Assembly: GCA_036845725.1 (NCBI GenBank)
Contig: DAIUDK010000195.1
Span: forward strand, 1 to 7,379
Reading direction: 5' to 3'
Source: DSWT01 sp036845725
GTDB lineage: Bacteria > Chloroflexota > Anaerolineae > B4-G1 > SLSP01
Length of the DNA: 7,379 nucleotides
Part shown: positions 5,369 to 7,379 of the stretch, in pieces
Numbering within the stretch: the stretch's first letter is position 1
Layout: each line of letters starts with the position of its first letter
The notes under the pieces: generated by a model
What the model saw: the letters and a program-made list of their open reading frames with translations, nothing else
Database searches by the model: none
Told to the model about the DNA's origin: nothing
Translations under genes and position numbers: made by a program

Positions 5369-6436
5369 TCAGCTCTTTGACACCAGCGGAAACACAATCT
5401 CCGTCTCAAGATTTTCCGGAGCCGTACTTTGCGGATCGTTCAGGTAGATCTCGTAGGCCGGCCCCGACGGCGTGTACCCGTTTGTGTTGAGCCACTGTTG
5501 CAGCGCAACACGCACTTCCAGCAGCTTTTCGTAGGGGCCAACGTGATGATAGACGGCCGCTTTTCCGCCGGGAATCACGCCGACCCGGATCGCGTCCCGG
5601 CCCTCGATGCCGGGTTGAAAGGGTAACCCAATTTCGACATCCTGCTCGCGCCCATCAAAACCGTGATAGGCGATGAACGGCGGGCCGGCGGGGACATAGC
5701 CCCGCTCCCCGGCGTAGCGTGAAATCGCCAGCATGGATTCGCCAATCGTCCGGGCCAACGCCATGGGCGACACAGAAGCCCGGATGGTCAACGCCGGTTG
5801 GGCAGGACGTTCGACGAGGGTGCAGCGATACCCGGATTCGGTAGCCGCCCGGTCTGCCGGAGCCTCTTTGGGCGTGTACTGCCGGCCAATGCGCCAGCCC
5901 GGTCCCATGTCCTCCCCCAAAGTGCGATAACGGTTCTCCAGCCCGGAGTAATAGATAGGATTGGCCTTCAGAACGTCCAGTTTCTTGTCCACGTCCAGCA
6001 TCTCCTCGCTGACGTAGACCTGGATGACCTCACCGAAGTAGACGGTGTCCATCGCAAACTCCACCTGCTGTCCGGTATACCGGCACTCGCAGACGATGGG
6101 GAATTCGGCGATCATCGGCGCGGTCCCCAATTCGCCGTAGAACGTGGTGAAAATGCCGGATTTATCGACGCTTCGACCGCTGACCAATCCGCAGTAGTCG
6201 GTTTCGACAACGTAGCCGGCGGAGGGTACATTGATGCTGAAGGTGGCATTCTCGAGAATGCCTTGCGGCGTATAGTGTTTTTTGTTCAGGCTGACATAGA
6301 CGATCGGCGGCTTGACGTTCACCCCGTTGACGAAGCCTGCGGCCATGTAGTTGGGTTTTCCGTTCACATTCGCCCCCACCAGGACGATGGGGACTACCGG
6401 CAAGGGATTATACGCGCCCGTCTTTAGCTTTCCCAT
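5369..6436 (-). CDS. Flavin-reductase-like domain fused to a GyrI-like small-molecule-binding domain (355 aa)
   Basis: Residues 1-185 match the flavin reductase-like/flavoredoxin FMN-binding split barrel: G-A-Y-N-P-L-P-V-V-P-I-V-L-V near the start, then N-Y-M-A-A-G-F-V-N-G-V and P-P-I-V-Y-V-S-L, I-L-E-N-A-T-F-S-I-N-V, and C-G-L-x-S-G-R-S-V-D-K-S-G at 82-94. This family binds FMN and handles electrons from NAD(P)H or other donors; the substrate here is unknown. After a charged linker (186-200), residues 201-352 form a GyrI-like (SOUL/AraC effector-binding) domain with G-P-P-F-I-A-Y at 251-257, H-H-V-G-P-Y at 297-302, and E329 within A-Y-E-I-Y-L-N-D-P, the position of the usual ligand-contacting Glu. 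The usual flavin reductase ends near 190 residues, so this is a true fusion in one frame. ATG 6436 has AGGAGG 7 nt upstream and overlaps the MerR gene by 13 bp, so the two are translationally coupled. It is cytoplasmic, with no signal peptide or membrane segment. Confidence 0.9.
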   Translation of the reverse strand: MGKLKTGAYNPLPVVPIVLVGANVNGKPNYMAAGFVNGVNVKPPIVYVSLNKKHYTPQGILENATFSINVPSAGYVVETDYCGLVSGRSVDKSGIFTTFYGELGTAPMIAEFPIVCECRYTGQQVEFAMDTVYFGEVIQVYVSEEMLDVDKKLDVLKANPIYYSGLENRYRTLGEDMGPGWRIGRQYTPKEAPADRAATESGYRCTLVERPAQPALTIRASVSPMALARTIGESMLAISRYAGERGYVPAGPPFIAYHGFDGREQDVEIGLPFQPGIEGRDAIRVGVIPGGKAAVYHHVGPYEKLLEVRVALQQWLNTNGYTPSGPAYEIYLNDPQSTAPENLETEIVFPLVSKS

Positions 6437-7272
6437 GGCGTAGCCTCCTTTTCAACGGGGAACTGGATTTCGGCGGTGTAGTCTCCTTGGGCGGGGGAGC
6501 CATAGTACACTTCGCGGGGCGCACCCGCGATGCGATAACCGCGGTCTTCGATCCACCGGCCCAGGGTCCGGTAGGCCGGCTCCAAGCCCTCGACTCGCCA
6601 GTCGGCGACGACGGTGGTTGCCAAATGCGGAACGGCTTCCATTTGGCGCACGACAATCGGACTTACCGCACCGGCGACCTCGTCGACCGCTCTATCGCGG
6701 ATGACCAAGGCGCACTCCGTGTCGATGTTCTCGCGGGTATACCCTTCGTTATGATAGAGCGTCATTGCGAAACCGCCGGGCAGGCCGTTGGCGACCATCC
6801 AACGGCCAATCGCGTCGAACATTTCTCCCCACCGTTGGGGGACTTGCGCGAGCGCCGGCACCACTTCGCGGATAGCAGCGACGGCGAGGGCGTCCACAGA
6901 TTTCAGGGTTACTTCGTATGCAGGCATCGTTTCCTCCAAATTGAGTGAATTCAGGCGAGCCAGAATACGGTCCCGACGCAGTTGCGCCGTCTCTATGGCG
7001 CTTTCGGCCAACGCTAACTGAGCCTTCAGCATGCCACGGAATTCATCCGGGGTGGGATTCTTACGGAGAATGTGCACAATTTCTTCCAGTGAAAATCCCA
7101 CCTCTTTCAGCGCGATGATCCGGTTGAGACGCGGCAACTGCGTGGCGGAATAGTAACGATAGCCGGTAAACCGATCCACTTCGACCGGCTTGAGCAGACC
7201 CAGCGCGTCATAATGACGCAGCGTGTCAATCGTCACACTTCCTATGCGGGAAAACTCGCCTATCCGAAACAT
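6424..7272 (-). CDS. MerR-family transcriptional regulator with GyrI-like effector domain (282 aa)
   Basis: Residues 1-70 are the MerR winged HTH: M-F-R-I-G-E-F-S-R-I-G, then T-L-R-H-Y-D-A-L-G-L-L-K-P, D-R-x-T-G-Y-R-Y-Y and L-x-R-L-N-R-I-I-A-L-K-E-V-G-F-S-L-E-E-I. A dimerising coiled coil follows at about 76-112, then a GyrI-like effector domain at 118-275 with the conserved acidic R-E-V-Y-Y (E254) and T-A-E-I-Q-F-P-V. This is the BmrR/TipA-like layout, in which a bulky, often cationic or aromatic ligand bound by the C-terminal domain makes the regulator untwist a promoter with a long spacer. Length is normal for the type. ATG 7272 begins exactly at the HTH; no Shine-Dalgarno is present, and the predicted mRNA start falls on this ATG, so translation is probably leaderless. 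The gene overlaps the downstream flavin-reductase/GyrI gene by 13 bp and is likely co-regulated with it. Confidence 0.95.
   Translation of the reverse strand: MFRIGEFSRIGSVTIDTLRHYDALGLLKPVEVDRFTGYRYYSATQLPRLNRIIALKEVGFSLEEIVHILRKNPTPDEFRGMLKAQLALAESAIETAQLRRDRILARLNSLNLEETMPAYEVTLKSVDALAVAAIREVVPALAQVPQRWGEMFDAIGRWMVANGLPGGFAMTLYHNEGYTRENIDTECALVIRDRAVDEVAGAVSPIVVRQMEAVPHLATTVVADWRVEGLEPAYRTLGRWIEDRGYRIAGAPREVYYGSPAQGDYTAEIQFPVEKEATPWES
6443..6450 (-). promoter_or_regulatory. Shine-Dalgarno site of the flavin-reductase/GyrI gene, inside the MerR gene
   Basis: On the minus strand AAAGGAGG precedes CTACGCC and ATG 6436. The site lies within the last codons of the MerR gene (V-E-K-E-A), so ribosomes finishing MerR pass directly over it. 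This supports ATG 6436 and translational coupling. Confidence 0.8.
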
Positions 7273-7278
7273 ATCTGT

Positions 7279-7309
7279 AGTATAAACCCTTGGGTAACCC
7301 TAGAGTCAA
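7279..7309 (-). promoter_or_regulatory. MerR-type promoter with 19-bp spacer and operator dyad
   Basis: On the minus strand TTGACT (7304-7309) and TATACT (7279-7284) are separated by exactly 19 bp, the long spacer typical of MerR-activated promoters. Inside it, CTTGGGTAACCCTAG (7289-7303) is an imperfect dyad of seven base pairs about A7296 with one mismatch pair, a good candidate operator. Predicted transcription starts 7 bases past the -10, at 7272, which is the A of the MerR start codon. This implies autoregulation and a leaderless message for the MerR/flavin-reductase pair. Confidence 0.75.
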
Positions 7310-7379
7310 GAGGGAATTTCCAAAGTGTCTGTTCAAAATATGGGAAAGAACGGTAGATCAGCAGGGGTAAACCTCGGAA
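7310..7379. other. Upstream flank of the MerR promoter, no gene seen
   Basis: These 70 bases at the window edge hold no frame of note on either strand. A divergent gene could begin beyond the edge and would then share the MerR operator region. Confidence 0.4.

Noticed and set aside
5798..6427. 209-codon plus-strand frame opposite the flavin-reductase/GyrI gene
   Set aside because: Antisense shadow of a gene with a recognisable domain order and a strong ribosome site.

Overview
The window reads as high-GC chromosomal DNA, most likely from a filamentous member of the Chloroflexota (Caldilineae/Anaerolineae type). This is an inference from the gene types: a very large BTAD/NB-ARC/TPR regulator, a secreted FG-GAP protein and GyrI-domain regulators, combined with strong G/C preference at third codon positions. 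There is no rRNA, tRNA or CRISPR array, and no marker that fixes the species.

Layout. (1) Positions 1-1192, minus strand: the N-terminal 397 codons of a secreted FG-GAP (integrin-alpha-like) beta-propeller protein whose 3' part lies outside the window. (2) 1256-1462, minus strand: a 68-codon GTG-start gene just upstream of it and probably in the same transcript. (3) 1463-1557: a short divergent intergenic region with a perfect extended -10 facing right. (4) 1558-5151, plus strand: a 1197-codon SARP/AfsR-like STAND regulator (winged helix, BTAD, NB-ARC ATPase, TPR array). (5) 5152-5368: the gap between convergent genes, occupied by a 143-bp MITE-like inverted-repeat element flanked by a 5-bp direct repeat. 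(6) 5369-7272, minus strand: a translationally coupled pair, a MerR-family regulator with a GyrI-like ligand domain followed by an unusual fusion of a flavin-reductase-like domain to a second GyrI-like domain. (7) 7273-7379: the MerR promoter, with a 19-bp spacer and a dyad inside it, positioned so that the mRNA would be leaderless.

How they work together. The MerR/flavin-reductase-GyrI pair looks like a small-molecule response unit: one GyrI domain senses and one is attached to a putative flavin enzyme. The MerR-type promoter suggests autoregulated expression of both genes. The SARP-STAND protein is a signal-integrating transcription factor. Its nearest possible target is the divergent small-gene/FG-GAP unit, with which it shares a 95-bp intergenic region, but no operator can be proven from sequence alone.

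The most unusual items are the flavin-reductase/GyrI fusion coupled to a GyrI-type MerR regulator, the MITE-like element placed at the stop codon of the regulator, and the leaderless 19-bp-spacer MerR promoter. I saw no convincing evidence of a completely new defence or mobile system.
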